Numbered from the stretch's first letter, positions 1 to 10,860 are shown. The stretch is DNA of 64,000 nucleotides from CAWABB01 sp963780165 (GCA_963780165.1 CAWABB010000007.1:1-64000), one strand, 5' to 3'. The notes: a model not told the origin generated them from the letters alone. Numbers and translations: made by a program.

Positions 1-1146
1 GATCGGGAGAATGTGCGCCCGGGTGATATTCGCGGCGTTCGCGATCTGTACAGACTACCCGTCGTGACCAAAGACCAGCTTCGTAGCGAGCGCTTCGGTT
101 CTGTTACGCGTCCTACGGGCCAGCCTGCGTACACGACCACAACGTCTGGATCGACGGGGACGAATTTTGCGGTGCGCGAGGACGCTTTCACGTTAGGGTG
201 GTACCTTGCCACCGCGATGTTGACGTGGGAATGGGCCGGCTGGGAATTCGGGCGGCCTCACGTGCAGACCGGCATCAATCCCGTCCGGGATCTCAAACGT
301 CGTCTCAAGGACCGGCTTCTTCGATGTCAATATCTCTCCGCGTACGATCTGACCGACGGAACCCTGACACGGCACCTGGAAATGATGGAGAGAAACGGGA
401 TCCGCTTCCTTCTCGGCTATCCGGGGAGCCTGTACCTCCTTGCGCGTCGGGCCAGGGCGGTCGGATGGAATTTGTCGATGACCGGAATTGTGACGTGGGG
501 TGACAACCTGTATAGCCACTACCGGGATGAGATCGAGTCGGCATTTCGGACGGATGTGCATGACACGTACGGGATGTCGGAGGGGATCCAGATTGCGGCC
601 CAGTGCAGTGGGAGGGAGCATTACCATATACTCTCATTCGATGTTGCCGTTGAGTTTCTTGACGACCGGGGGACCCCTGTGGCCCCGAATGACGTGGGGA
701 ATATCGTGGTCACCCGTCTTCATCCCGGCCCAATGCCGTTCATCCGGTACAGGACGGGGGACGTAGGCATCCGGGGTGAGCGCGTTCAGTGCACGTGCGG
801 ACGTGGATTTGAGCTCATGCAGCGCGTTGAGGGGCGCGAGACCGACATTGTGCAAACACCCAATGGGAATCGACTCATCGTTCATTTCTTCACTGGAATC
901 CTGGAAAAGTATCATCAGATTGAATCATTCCAGGTTGTGCAGGAGGAGCTCGAGTCGATTACCATCCGAGTCGTGCCGGGAACCGGCTTCACCCGTGAGG
1001 TCTCGCGACAGATGGTAGACGCCCTTCGCGCGCATGGTGCCGGCGACCTCCGGATTGATGTTGAGGAAGTGGAGGCCATCCCTGTCCCGCCGTCGCAGAA
1101 GCGGCGTTTCGTCGTGAGCACACTAGGAAGGGGATCAACAAGTTGA
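1..1146 (+). CDS. CapK/phenylacetate-CoA ligase-like AMP-binding enzyme, 5' partial
   Basis: The frame is open from base 1, so the N-terminus lies outside the window; GTG at 13 is only an internal codon that could be mistaken for a start. The visible ~380 residues contain the adenylate-forming P-loop TTTTSGSTGT, a later YGMSEG motif that in this superfamily contacts AMP, and YRTGDVG, the hinge-region Asp motif. A CTCGRG cysteine cluster follows. This is the pattern of the phenylacetate-CoA ligase/CapK branch, often found in capsule and exopolysaccharide clusters, where the acyl substrate is usually unknown. The stop overlaps the next start by four bases (TTGA), indicating translational coupling. 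Function within polysaccharide synthesis is inferred from context; the superfamily call is solid. Confidence 0.85.
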   Translation, partial: DRENVRPGDIRGVRDLYRLPVVTKDQLRSERFGSVTRPTGQPAYTTTTSGSTGTNFAVREDAFTLGWYLATAMLTWEWAGWEFGRPHVQTGINPVRDLKRRLKDRLLRCQYLSAYDLTDGTLTRHLEMMERNGIRFLLGYPGSLYLLARRARAVGWNLSMTGIVTWGDNLYSHYRDEIESAFRTDVHDTYGMSEGIQIAAQCSGREHYHILSFDVAVEFLDDRGTPVAPNDVGNIVVTRLHPGPMPFIRYRTGDVGIRGERVQCTCGRGFELMQRVEGRETDIVQTPNGNRLIVHFFTGILEKYHQIESFQVVQEELESITIRVVPGTGFTREVSRQMVDALRAHGAGDLRIDVEEVEAIPVPPSQKRRFVVSTLGRGSTS

Positions 1147-2195
1147 CCAGGTTAGAAACTCTCTTGTGTGCCATCGCCGGGAGCGCATTCATCGCATGCT
1201 CGGCTCTCCTGACCGCAGGCCTCGGATACAATATGCTCCAACATGATGTTCTGGGGTACTGGCTCGTGAGCCTTAGGTGGAGTGAGCCGTTCACCACGTG
1301 GTGGGTTCCCGGGTATCCATTGGTGATTGCAGCAGCACGCGGGCTTACGATGAATGTGCTGCCCCCGGTATTTCTCATGTCCTTGGTCTCAGGGATTTTC
1401 TATCTCATTTCTACTATTGCGTTCTACCGGTTTGCGCTCTCAAGGGGCATATCGAATCCTTTTCCGCTGGCGCTCGCGTTTGCCCTTTTCCCTCTTGCCG
1501 GATTGATGTACGCGGTCTACCCCATTTCTGACGCAAGTGCGATTGCCCTGTTCATGCTTTCAATACTGGCTCTCGAGAAGCGCCAGTGGTGGTGGGCAAC
1601 CGCCTTGGCCGGGGCGAGTTTGGTCTTTCACAAGGTGATGTGGTTCTTCGTTCCACCTGTTCTGCTGGCCGCGTTCATCACGCAGAAGGAATCACGACGC
1701 ATTCTACCGCTGGCGGTAGTTCCTCTTGTGGTGTGGGTCATCACAGGCTCGTTTCACTATGGGAGGCTGACGTGGTTTGTCGATTGGGGAGTGGATAGTC
1801 TACTCACCCCCAGGTCGACCTTCCCGATCTTTGATGGGCTTCTCACTCCGATTCTTAGTGGGTCACTCACGAAGACTGTGAAAGGCCTATGGGTCGGCAT
1901 CCTCCTAGCCTTCACCCTGGTGTGCACGTATCAGTGCTGGATCCGCCGATTCTATGTGGGAGTGGGGATTTGTCTCTCGCTTCTGGCGCTGATCGCCCTT
2001 GTGAATTCATACGAGATATGGGTGGTCGCCCGCTATGGCAAGCTGCTCCTTGTGCCCGTGGTCTTTCTCAACCCGGGTTCGCAGGGCGCGTGGTCGTCAG
2101 GTCGCACTCGTGCGTTTGTTGCGGTCGTTCTCATCGCGATGCTGCTGAGCAATCTGGCATATGCCGTCTTCTTCGTCCGCTATTACCATCAGTAA
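1143..2195 (+). CDS. Polytopic membrane protein of a polysaccharide cluster, unrecognised
   Basis: A 350-residue protein with roughly eight to ten hydrophobic segments from the N-terminus to residue ~345. The TTG start overlaps the upstream TGA, matching the overlap style used elsewhere in this window. I see no catalytic signature; the general look (hydrophobic spans, short loops, a conserved-looking early loop with Trp and Pro) fits GT39/GT-C-like membrane glycosyltransferases or polymerase-like proteins from exopolysaccharide clusters, but that is inference. It is followed by a second membrane protein that is broken by frameshifts. Confidence 0.7.
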   Translation: MTRLETLLCAIAGSAFIACSALLTAGLGYNMLQHDVLGYWLVSLRWSEPFTTWWVPGYPLVIAAARGLTMNVLPPVFLMSLVSGIFYLISTIAFYRFALSRGISNPFPLALAFALFPLAGLMYAVYPISDASAIALFMLSILALEKRQWWWATALAGASLVFHKVMWFFVPPVLLAAFITQKESRRILPLAVVPLVVWVITGSFHYGRLTWFVDWGVDSLLTPRSTFPIFDGLLTPILSGSLTKTVKGLWVGILLAFTLVCTYQCWIRRFYVGVGICLSLLALIALVNSYEIWVVARYGKLLLVPVVFLNPGSQGAWSSGRTRAFVAVVLIAMLLSNLAYAVFFVRYYHQ

Positions 2196-2340
2196 CTGTA
2201 GCCCCTGTGGACTCCAGGGTGATCCTCGGATCTGAACAGATGATGCATCCTACCTTCACCCTTCACCAGTTGGCTGTCCTGGTGGCCCTGATCTCTCGAA
2301 CGCCTTCGTGCTTGCTTGGTGGATCGGGTGGCCGTCGCTG

Positions 2341-3553
2341 ATGTCACGAATCAAGGCCGGGATATTGACAAGGAGCTACGGGGCATCCTTCGTTCGTGGC
2401 AACCATCCTCGCACTCATCTGGGTCGGCATATTCGTGATCGCTCGTTATCCGATGACGGGTGATACACTGACATATCAGGCACAGGGACGGATGGTGACG
2501 GAGGGCTTGCGCCCGAACGTCGATTTTGGAAGTTCCTACATGCCGGTCTTTCCGTATCTCATGGGTGGCCATCTATGTCGTATGGCACGATCCTCATGCG
2601 ATTGCTCTCTTTTTCGTCATGACGTTCGTGGTCGGAGCCACACTCCTCATGAAGCTGGATGTCGAGATGCACCACCTCCATGTCTGCAGACCTGAGGCCC
2701 CTGGTCATTCTGGGGGCGCTGAACGGTGCGGCCTGGTTCCTTGCGATCGGATACCAGCAGGATGAATCACTGCTGTTCCTGCTTGTCGTTGTTGGCCTTG
2801 CACTCCTGCAACGGAAATCAGATCTGCTCCTCGGGTTGATGCTGGCGGGAGCCCTCTTTTCGACGAAGCTACTCTTTGCGGTGCTTTGCATCGGATTCGT
2901 CGCGGTCGCTTTGAAGCCGCGAGCAGTTCTCGCCGGATTCACAGGCGTCGTGCTTGCCCTCGCCTTCGCGTTCACTGTGTGGGGTTTCCGTCCGTCCATG
3001 ATGTTCGCCGGCGAATCAGGCCAGATTACGGGTCCAAGCATCGTAGCGTTGCTTGCGGCGCTCCCTGCTGTGGAGGGATGGCTTTCGGCTCACCCGTGGG
3101 CTGCGCCTGCGCTAGGCGGCGTCGTCATCCTGGCTGTCGCACTGGCCGTATGGAGGCGAAGAGGAGCGGGGGGGCTGATGAGCGATGGCCTGCTCGGTGT
3201 GACGGCAGTTTGGCTTGCTTTTGTCATTGGTCAGCCCGAAGTCACTCACAAGTTACAGATTGGTAGTTCTCCCATTGATCCCGGCTGCGCTCTATTTGAT
3301 GGGGAGAACAACCCGGAAGCACGCGGTTTCCTTTGCGATATACTCGACAGTCCTCGGGCTGCAATACATGCTGTACGAAGACTGGATCAGCGGCAAATAC
3401 GCCCTCTTCATTGCATCGAACTTCCCCCATCCCACCGCAATGATGAGATTGGCTATCGTCATGCTGGCGGATCTCATCATAGTGGCCTATGAGATCAACC
3501 TACTGCGGACGATTCTTTCAAGGTTCCGGACTCCCATTCCGTCGATTCCATGA
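2341..3553 (+). pseudogene. Frameshifted polytopic membrane protein (GT-C/GT39-like)
   Basis: One membrane protein can be read by moving between frames. It begins with ATG at 2341 (MSRIKAG...), moves into the frame carrying ATILALIWVGIFVIARYP and VDFGSSYMPVFPYLMG to about 2570, then the frame with IYVVWHDPHAIALFF to about 2690, then a long frame (NGAAWFLAIGYQQDESLLF) to about 3230, and finally a frame ending LRTILSRFRTPIPSIP at 3553. Each piece is hydrophobic and joins without overlap or loss, giving ~400 residues. At least four single-base indels are needed. The early GD and DFGSSYMP loop resembles GT39-type membrane glycosyltransferases, as in the 30.6-kb gene. Whether it is a real pseudogene or an assembly artefact cannot be told from this sequence. 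Confidence 0.6.
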
Positions 3554-3766
3554 GATAGGTGACAGGTACGTCTGGTCGCCGAAAAAGCCGATAGAAGGGT
3601 TGCACTTTATTAACCTTCTTTACTATTTTGCATCCGGGGTTGCACAAACCTGCACCGGAACGGCCGCCACCAGCCTTTCCGGGTCCTCTCGTGTGACATT
3701 GGTCATGGTGACTGAGATGCGGGATCTATATCCTGTGAGTGATCACCACGACCCGGTTCTTCAATT

Positions 3767-4365
3767 CGGCTACTCACACTGCACCGCATTATTGACATCG
3801 CCGGAGCTAGCCTCGGGCTCATCGTATTGTCGCCCATCCTTCTCGTGATAGCGATCTGTGTGTCGCGCAGGATGGTGGACCTGTATTCTATCGCGCAACA
3901 CGGGTTGGCCGGGGAGGCGCGATATTCCAGCTGTTCAAGTTCCGCACGATGGTGCCGAATGCCGATCGAATCGGAGGCGGAATCACGGTGAGCGATGACA
4001 AACGTGTCACGCGAATAGGCCGCATCCTCCGAAAGATCAAGCTGGACGAGCTCCCTCAACTCTGGAACGTCGTGAAGGGTGACATGAAACTCGTGGGACC
4101 CCGACCTGAGGATCCCCGGTTCGTTGCCATGTACACCCCTCACCAGCGGCGAATCCTGAACTTCGCGCCAGGGATCACCAGCCCCGCTTCTCTGGAATAC
4201 CGCGACGAAGAGGCGATGCTGACCGGGTCAGATTGGCAGAGGACATATCTCGATGATGTATTACCCCGCAAGCTTGAGCTGGATCTGGATTACTTTTCTC
4301 GCAGGACGTCGTTGCAGCGATCTCTCTCTGATCGGTCGGAGACCCTGGTGCGGATCGTAAAGTGA
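3767..4365 (+). pseudogene. Initiating sugar-phosphate transferase (bacterial sugar transferase), one frameshift
   Basis: Transfers a sugar-1-phosphate from a UDP-sugar to undecaprenyl phosphate at the inner membrane, the first step of capsule/O-antigen repeat synthesis. The first ~33 residues (LLTLHRIIDIAGASLGLIVL, a membrane re-entrant helix with the family RxxD) are in one frame. From base ~3870 the reading moves to another frame with DGGPVFYRATRVGRGG, FKFRTM, KIKLDELPQLWNVVKGDM and VGPRPE, the hallmark motifs of the PglC/WcaJ catalytic core. It is a short form, about 200 residues. No good ATG exists in the first frame: a stop lies just upstream at 3740-3742, so the start is unresolved and another indel may precede it. 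The stop overlaps the next ATG by four bases. Confidence 0.8.
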
Positions 4366-6326
4366 AACGCAAGCTCCGCTCCATATTCAACCTGAGAAAC
4401 AGGTACTTGCTGCTCGTTGACCTGTTCCTCATGACGGTGTCGCCGCTGATCGCGCTCTGGTTGCGGACTGAAGACATCGGCTCGATCGTAGTCTACTTTG
4501 TCCCGCTTGCGGTGTATATTGTCACCGCCGCCATTCACGAAGGCCGCCATCTTTATCTGGTCCGGTCTCTATCGTGAGTACTGGCCGTACGCGAGCATTC
4601 AGGAGCTGCAGACGCTGGCGAAAGCAGCGGCGCTGGGGACCATCGGTGTCCTCGCGCTCGACTATCTTGATCCTGATGCCGGCCGGCGTCATCGGGGCTG
4701 GGTTCCCGCGTTCCATACCGATCATCGATGCGATCCTCACCCTGCTGTTTGTAGGCGGTGTCCGGCTCGGTATCAGGATTCTGTTTTACCTTTACTCACA
4801 CACGGCGTACCCACGAAGTCGCTCAAACCGGCCCTGATTGCTGGCGCGGGAGTTGCAGGTGCAATGGTCGCCAAGGAGCTCCGCACCAATCCCCAGCTCG
4901 GCTACAACCCCATCGGGTACCTCGACGACGATCCGCGGAAGATCAGAAACCGGATTCACGGAATTCCGGTTCTCGGGCCCCTCCGGCATCTGGCGAGGGT
5001 TTGCCGAGAAAAGAAAGCCGAACTCGTCATCATCGCCATGCCCACTGCGCCAGGCAAGGTGATCCGGGATGTCATGCACAGGGCCGGGAGGCCCGGGTCG
5101 AGACCCGGACCATCCCCGGGATCTTTGAGATCCTCCATGGCACCGCCCGTGTCGAGCATTTCCGCCCCATTCAGCTCGAAGACCTGCTTCGACGCGGGAC
5201 CATCCATACCGACACGCGCCTGGTCTCCGACACGCTACACGGTGCGAGAGTTCTTGTTACCGGCGCCGGCGGCTCCATCGGATCTGAGTTGTGCCGGCAG
5301 ATCAAGGAGTTCGGACCATCGGAGCTGGTTCTCCTCGGCCACGGCGAGAATTCTATCTTCCTCATCATGAAGGAGCTTGCGGAGGTTCCGAGGAAGGGGC
5401 TGAAGATCACCCCCGTGATTGCGGACATCCGAGAGAAGGACAGGCTCGCGTCAGTGTTCGCCGAGTTCAAGCCACAGGTCGTCTTCCATGCGGCCGCCCA
5501 CAAGCATGTCGGGCTTATGGAAGTCAATCCTTCGGATGCCGTGACCAATAATGTGCTGGGCACCCGCAATATCGTCGAAGTCTGCGACGAGTACGACGTC
5601 GATCGCTTCGTGCTGATCTCCACCGACAAGGCGGTGAACCCCACGAGCGTGATGGGAGTGACGAAGAGAATCGCCGAGCTGGTCGTCCAGGATGCGGCGC
5701 GCAGAACGGGAAAGAAATTCGTTGCGGTGAGGTTCGGGAATGTGCTTGGCTCGCGCGGAAGCGTGGTGCCGATCCTGAAACGCCAGATTGAGCTTGGCGG
5801 ACCCCTTACAATCACTCATCCCGAGGTTCGCCGCTTCTTTATGACAATTCCCGAGGCGGTACAACTCGTCCTTCAAGCCGGCGTCATGGGCGACGGGGGA
5901 GAGGTGTTCGTTCTCGACATGGGCGAACAGATCAAGGTGGCAGACCTCGCCCGGGACATGATTCGTCTGAGCGGACTCGAGGAGGGGAGGGATATCGAGA
6001 TCGTGTACACCGGCCTGCTTCCCGGGGAGAAGATGGAGGAGGAGTTGTGGCGCCAGGACGAAGTGGTCGAGCGGACGGAGCACGACAAGGTCATGGTGTC
6101 CAAACTCAACGGCCAGTTGGCCCCAACCCTGGGATCGGCGGACAAGGGTTCTTTCGAGTCCAAGATTGACATTCTGATTGATGCCGCGCGAGAGGCCACG
6201 AGCGCCAATCTGGAAGGGCTGTTCAGCGAGATCGTTCCCGAGTTCAACCGACTAGCCGGTGGCAACGTCGCCGGCACCGGTGTTGACGCCAGCGCCGAGA
6301 AAGACGTGCGCGCCCCTGAGGAGTGA
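4362..6326 (+). pseudogene. CapD/WbpM-like nucleoside-diphosphate-sugar 4,6-dehydratase, several frameshifts
   Basis: The full ~650-residue architecture of the large membrane-anchored dehydratases is present but spread over frames. The order is: N-terminal membrane helices (LLLVDLFLMTVSPLIALWL); a helix frame near 4570-4670; another to ~4810; a CoA-binding-like Rossmann domain (ALIAGAGVAGAMVAKELR, YLDDDP) to ~5085; and then one uninterrupted frame to the stop. The last part holds the extended-SDR domain with VTGAGGSIGSELCRQI, a Ser-Thr-Asp-Lys segment (LISTDKAVNPTSVMG, where this subfamily lacks the usual Tyr of YxxxK) and RFFMTIPEA. Known relatives act on UDP-GlcNAc to make 4-keto-6-deoxy sugars. 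Frameshifts fall near 4550, 4670, 4810 and 5085. Overlap with the sugar transferase suggests an operon. Confidence 0.82.
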
Positions 6327-6480
6327 CGTTCGGCATTCGCCCGCTCCTTTAGCGTTCAGGACCTTTCGGACAATTCTGCTTGCAGTGACTTTACCCTGTT
6401 CGCCCCCCGTGACCCTCCCCACCCTCAAGAACTCTCTCCTCATCTGACCGCCAATGACTCCTGGTAGTGAGGGATGCCCA

Positions 6481-9294
6481 TCATCGCAGGAGGACAGTTC
6501 TCTTGATTGCGACAAACTGACCTGAAGTCAGGCGGTAGAAATAGACGCCGGATGCCTGGCCCGAGGCATCCCATCGCACCTCGTGCCTGCCGGCCTCAAG
6601 GTCTCCATCCCAGAGCAATGCGACGCGTTCTCCCAGCGCAGAGAAGACCTCCAGCGATGTGTATGCGGCCTGAGGGAGAGAGAAGCCAATCGCCGTGACA
6701 GGATTGAACGGATTGGGGTAGTTCTGCTCCAGGCTGAATTCCGTGGGAAGCGCCGTATCATGATCCACCGAAGTGCCCGTCCCTGTTGTGTGGAATGACA
6801 CCGCGTCGCTGAAGTCGCCCAGCTCCTCTGCATTTTCTCCACGGACGCGCGCGAAGTATAGTTGTGACTCGTTAAGGCCCGTCAATGTGGTGAAAGTGTC
6901 ATTTGTCGTGCTCTCCAGATTCACGACATTGAACAGACTATCCGCAGAAAGCTGAATTCGATATGAGTCCGAGCCTTCGGTCCGTTCCCATTGCAGCAGC
7001 ACAACAGTAGGGTTTCCTGAGGTTCCGTTTGTGGGCGACGTGATATGCGTCTTCCCGGGTTTCACTGTGAACGAAATGTTCACGGCCTCGACCACAAAGC
7101 CTGCAGTACTTGAATGCAGGAACCGAAGGGTATTCGTGCCATCGTTCCAGCAATTTGCCGATGTGCGATACTTGACTGTCACCGTGTGTTGATCGTTTGT
7201 GTTTGCTGACGCTGCGCCAAAGAGCGTAAGGGAATCCCGACTGTTTATGTATACCTTTCCTTCCGTTGCAGCATCGGCATCAAAGACCTGCAATGCCACG
7301 ATGGCTGACGCCGCGCGCTGAGGCTTTGCCACTGCGACGTCTGCAGTCAATGCTTCGGGAGCCGGTCCCATCAAGCTCAGAGGGAACGTGGTCTTTCCGG
7401 GGGAGACTTCAGTGGTGAAATCCCAGGGGGGACTGTACGGCCCCCATTGTCCGCCGGCCTTTGCCCGTACCTTCCAGAAGTATTGCCTCCCCTCCTCGAG
7501 GGATTCGACCGGGCGGGACTGCGAAGCGAGGCCTGAATCCCTCAGCACGATAGTGTTGAGAGAGGAATCCATTCCCAGGAGGATGTCGTACGACGATGCC
7601 CCGCTGACGCTCGACCACTGCAGGGTGACCGCTGTTGGAACGTTGGCCGCATGGTTCAAAGGTGACAGGGGTTGAGGAGCTGCGGTCGGTGCACGGACCA
7701 CAAGGTCCGCAAATGCGAGAGTGGTTCCGCCCGGTCCGGTCATCGTTAGGGTGAATCGGGTCGTCGAGGTTGAGAATACTTCTCTAGTCCCGGTGGGGGT
7801 GACTGTGCCGATGCCTTGATCGATCGAGACGGAAGTGCTGTTGTTCGTGCTCCAGGACAGTGTGGCGGACCCACCACCGGATGACAGCGTGTCCGGTGTC
7901 ACCGTGATGGTCCCCGTGGGCTTCGGCAGGAGGGATGGCGAGCCAAGGACGACAAACACGCCGTAGTACGGGGCCGTATGAATCGGCTGTGTTACGGGAT
8001 TTCCCTGCGGCCTGTCAGTCACAAGGCCCGTCATCGGGATCGTGATTTTGCCTCCATCGTAAGTTCCGGACACGACATCCGGGCCATAGAAGTTCAGGGC
8101 ATCTTTGACATGGAAATCCGTGCCGGGGGCAAGGATCGAGGAGATGTCGACCTCGATGGTCGAGCTGCCGTCCCAGTTATACGCGATGATATGACCGCGC
8201 CCGGGTTCATACGCGTTTGGCCGCACGAAGATGTCGTCGGGCCGTGACGGCCAGCTCGCGTAGTAGGTGTTGGCGGGATAGCCGGGGGAACTCAGCCCGA
8301 TGAGTGTTCCCGAGAAAGACGTTGTTCGTTGATCGTGTTCCCGACACTGTTGAGCACCATCGAGTAGATCGCCGGGTGAGATCCAGAAGTTCCCTTCCAG
8401 GATCGGTGTTGGTCGCACCGGCAGTATGCCCGATCGCGTTGCACTGATTCGAGGTCGGCGTCGGGGAGTAGTACGTGTAGTTGTTCCTGAATACGTTGTT
8501 ATCAGCGGTATGGACGTCATCGCCTCCAAGGAAGAGATTCGTCCTGAACTTGCCCGGCTCGTAGAACAGACCGTTGTTGAAGATGGCGTTCCCTTCAAAT
8601 GTCATGTTATCGAGGTCAGCCCCGCCGCTCTCGTACGCATGAATACCGTACGACCAGTTGTGGTGATACACGTTGTCACGGATCAGCTTGTTGCCGGTGA
8701 CGTTTTGCATGTATGAGCCGTACGCACCACCCGCCCTCTCTGTCTGCCGTCCGTTGTAGTAGATGAGCGAGCCGTAGACTTCTGCGTCGATAGCCTCCTT
8801 GAAGGGATTGATGCCGCTCCCGAGACAATCATGCACAACCATGTTGATGCATTTGATTCCCGGACCACCGAGGACCACGCCCGACGAATTCGTAAGATTG
8901 GTCGAGACGCTCCTCACTTCAAGTCCCCAGAACCATGTGTACCCGCCCCCCACCACCAGAATCAACTCGCCACCGGTCCGATCCTCCAGCGTCGCCCGAC
9001 CCCCGCGGTAGTTGCGCACGATAATTGGGCGCGACGCGGTCCCGGTGAGCCGGCTCACGAAGAAGCCCGGATACACACCCTCGTGAACCCAGATCGTGTC
9101 GCCTGCGGAGCAACCTGGGCGGGATGTGAGAGGGCATGTGTCAGGCTCCAGGGACTGGAAAGCGATCCGCTTCCCGTTGCAGATCCATCAACTGTAACGT
9201 GGAATTCGCTTGCCAAAGTCCTGTGTGACAGCAACGTTGAGGATAGAAGAACTGCGAGAAACAGCGTCGTGGAGGACAGACGGGCGCGTGACAT
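6481..9294 (-). pseudogene. Secreted beta-helix/FnIII protein with Type IX sorting tail, frameshifted
   Basis: Reads leftward from MSRARLSSTTLFLAVLLSS, a signal peptide ending near SHRTLA-SEF; an in-frame ATG six codons upstream is the alternative start. The mature part opens with a VTVDGSATGSGSLSSPW segment typical of right-handed beta-helix proteins, followed by parallel-helix repeats rich in Asn (LIRDNVYHHNWSYGI, NVFRNNYTYYSP). After ~8410 comes a region around PILEGNFWISPGDL, then Ig/FnIII-like domains (two copies of a WSS/WER...SYDILL/SYRIQL pattern). The last ~80 residues are the sorting domain: FSLEQNYPNPFNP, GVYFYRL, IKRTVLLR. It is probably a surface carbohydrate-binding or -cleaving protein. 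Frame changes occur near 9100 and at two or more places between 8320 and 8410. It is convergent with the CapD-like gene. Confidence 0.78.
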
Positions 9295-9436
9295 TGTTGA
9301 AACGGGGAGCATGGGGGCCTCTTGCGTCGATCACCGAAGACGTTGATTGGACAGTCGATGATTGCACAAGCGGAGTGCCACCTGCGCGGCCCAGAATACT
9401 CGATTCCGCCCGGGAATAGCGATTTTCTTTAGATGC

Positions 9437-9452
9437 CGTGACGCATATCACG
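9437..9452. promoter_or_regulatory. Crp/FNR-type palindrome candidate
   Basis: CGTGA-CGCATA-TCACG is a perfect 5-bp inverted repeat with a 6-bp spacer, the geometry of Crp/FNR-family half-sites (TGTGA-N6-TCACA in E. coli). It lies about 140 bases upstream of the leftward secreted-protein start. No regulator gene of this family is visible in the window, so the assignment rests on geometry alone. Confidence 0.25.
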
Positions 9453-9475
9453 CGCGATGTGCGCTCATCAAGGAT

Positions 9476-9503
9476 GTTTGTCCTTGAGCGGTCAAGAACA
9501 AAC
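9476..9503. repeat. Inverted repeat, 12-bp arms, 4-base loop
   Basis: GTTTGTCCTTGA and TCAAGAACAAAC flank the loop GCGG; eleven of twelve positions pair. There is no T-tract, and it sits in a divergent promoter region rather than after a gene, so an operator or an RNA 5' structure is more likely than a terminator. Confidence 0.45.
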
Positions 9504-9766
9504 AACGCTTACGCGAGCGTCGTGCTGGAGGTGTGGCCTGATTCAGGAGTGACCAGGAGAGCGGGGAGACCATGACAGAAGGAACTTGGGCGGGCTTGGC
9601 CCGCTGATACTCTGAGGCCGGGCAGCGTCAGAGCTGGACCGGCCATGGATACCGCGGCACCTTGACTAAGTGCGTCGTTCGCTGTACGTTGCAGCCTAAT
9701 ATGTCGGGCCTGCGGTACGCCGACCACGGCATCAGGGATTTCGGCTAACAACTATAGGAGGCAGTC

Positions 9767-10021
9767 TTGAAGGTGCACATACTGGCATTCGGAATAGCGG
9801 CCGGCATCTTTCTCGGGGTAGGAGTATTCGCTCTTGACGTATACTCTATCCTTTTCGGAACCGGAGGAAACGTCGGAATCATAAGGTGGTTTGTGCCAGG
9901 GTTCGACCGAAACTGGCCAGGCGCCTTCATTGGCCTTGTCGTTGGCTGTATTGAAGGGTTGGTGGTCGGCGCAGCCTTTGCCTGGCTATATAACCGAATT
10001 CTTCGTGCCCTTGAGAAATGA
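9767..10021 (+). CDS. Small two-helix membrane protein
   Basis: 84 residues with two hydrophobic helices (AFGIAAGIFLGVGVFALDVY at ~7-26 and AFIGLVVGCIEGLVVGAAFA at ~53-72) and a short basic C-terminus. The start is TTG at 9767, chosen because a near-perfect Shine-Dalgarno sequence (AGGAGG) lies seven bases upstream. The pattern with a glycine-rich second helix recalls small conserved proteins that carry a bacteriophage-holin-like or glycine-zipper name in databases, but I cannot assign a function. It stands alone between intergenic regions. Confidence 0.75.
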   Translation: MKVHILAFGIAAGIFLGVGVFALDVYSILFGTGGNVGIIRWFVPGFDRNWPGAFIGLVVGCIEGLVVGAAFAWLYNRILRALEK

Positions 10022-10189
10022 GCGCTCACGAGGAACGGTGCTGATGCACCTTTTGCAGTGCTACGACCCAGGCTGGTATTGACCGAGAGGTGGTGGGATC
10101 TATCTCGGCTTCAATTCACACAGGGAGGGATTTCGGGGCCCGTGAAGGAGTCGCACAAACCGCGCGAGGTCTGTCCCGGTATCTCGCAA

Positions 10190-10327
10190 CTAGGGCTGCG
10201 AGTCATCTTCATCGGTCCACCCGTCGTCCCAGATACCGCCAATCTTAGAAAGAAGCACCCAATAGGCTAGGAGGAAGACCAGTCCAAAGAGGACAAGAAG
10301 CAGGTGGTGCTGGAATAGGTAGGCCAT
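10190..10327 (-). CDS. Candidate 45-residue single-helix membrane protein
   Basis: On the minus strand, ATG at 10327 opens a 45-codon frame: a short N-terminus with two His (MAYLFQHH), one long hydrophobic helix of about 20 residues (residues 9-28), then a Trp- and acid-rich tail (WDDGWTDEDDSQP) and TAG. The amphipathic order helix-then-acidic tail is unlikely for random sequence and resembles small inner-membrane proteins. No strong Shine-Dalgarno is visible. It is convergent with the 9.77-kb gene. Function unknown. Confidence 0.5.
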   Translation of the reverse strand: MAYLFQHHLLLVLFGLVFLLAYWVLLSKIGGIWDDGWTDEDDSQP

Positions 10328-10767
10328 GGTTGCCAAAGGTTGATTTCTGGTTTAGCTCAACCACACTGGGACTTCGGATCGTGCGAACACGCAGTGCACA
10401 CGGCTGTCTGCAACTACCAGCGCGAGTCTTTCCCGCAACGGACAGGGTGGCATCCAGACTAGGAGCGTCGCCTTTTCCAACTTCACGTGCATCTCTTGAG
10501 AACTACCTCGCTCCATTGCCGATACCGAGCTGTCCTGCACGGCTTCCTCGTAGCTGTTTCGGACCTACTTGAACAATTCACGCTCCCGCCCGTCAGCAGG
10601 GCCGCCCGTCCGACTTGAGAGCGGTAACCAATATAGGCCAGAACTCAAATTTCCCTGACAAGGTTCCCAACGAGCAGGATTTCAATAGCCAATAAGCCCG
10701 GGGGGGGAATTCGGCATTACGACTGTTGATTGCCTGCGGGGGTGTTCGTACATTGATGCCTGGCGTG
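10328..10767. other. Intergenic stretch, nothing recognised
   Basis: I see no frame with plausible protein composition and no RNA gene. Contains a G-run (about eight G near 10699) and AT-richer DNA ahead of the tRNA promoter. Confidence 0.5.
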
Positions 10768-10796
10768 TTGACAAACACCTTGACCGAACCTGTTAA
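10768..10796 (+). promoter_or_regulatory. Sigma-70-type promoter for tRNA-Lys
   Basis: TTGACA (10768-10773), 17-base spacer, TGTTAA (10791-10796). The -35 is perfect and the -10 moderate. Transcription would begin near 10803, ~58 bases before the tRNA. Confidence 0.45.
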
Positions 10797-10860
10797 CCTT
10801 CGCCGAAGCCAACGCCCGAACATGACAAGAAATTGTCTAAACCGGGCTGAACAAAGGGAT

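Larger units (their letters stand above)
9295..9766. other. Divergent intergenic region
   Basis: No coding sequence is supported here. It separates the leftward secreted-protein gene from the rightward small membrane protein and so should contain both promoters. It holds two inverted repeats listed separately (9437-9452 and 9476-9503). Confidence 0.6.

Noticed and set aside
10593..10823. 76-codon minus-strand frame before tRNA-Lys
   Set aside because: Overlaps the tRNA promoter, contains a long homopolymer and lacks any protein-like pattern.
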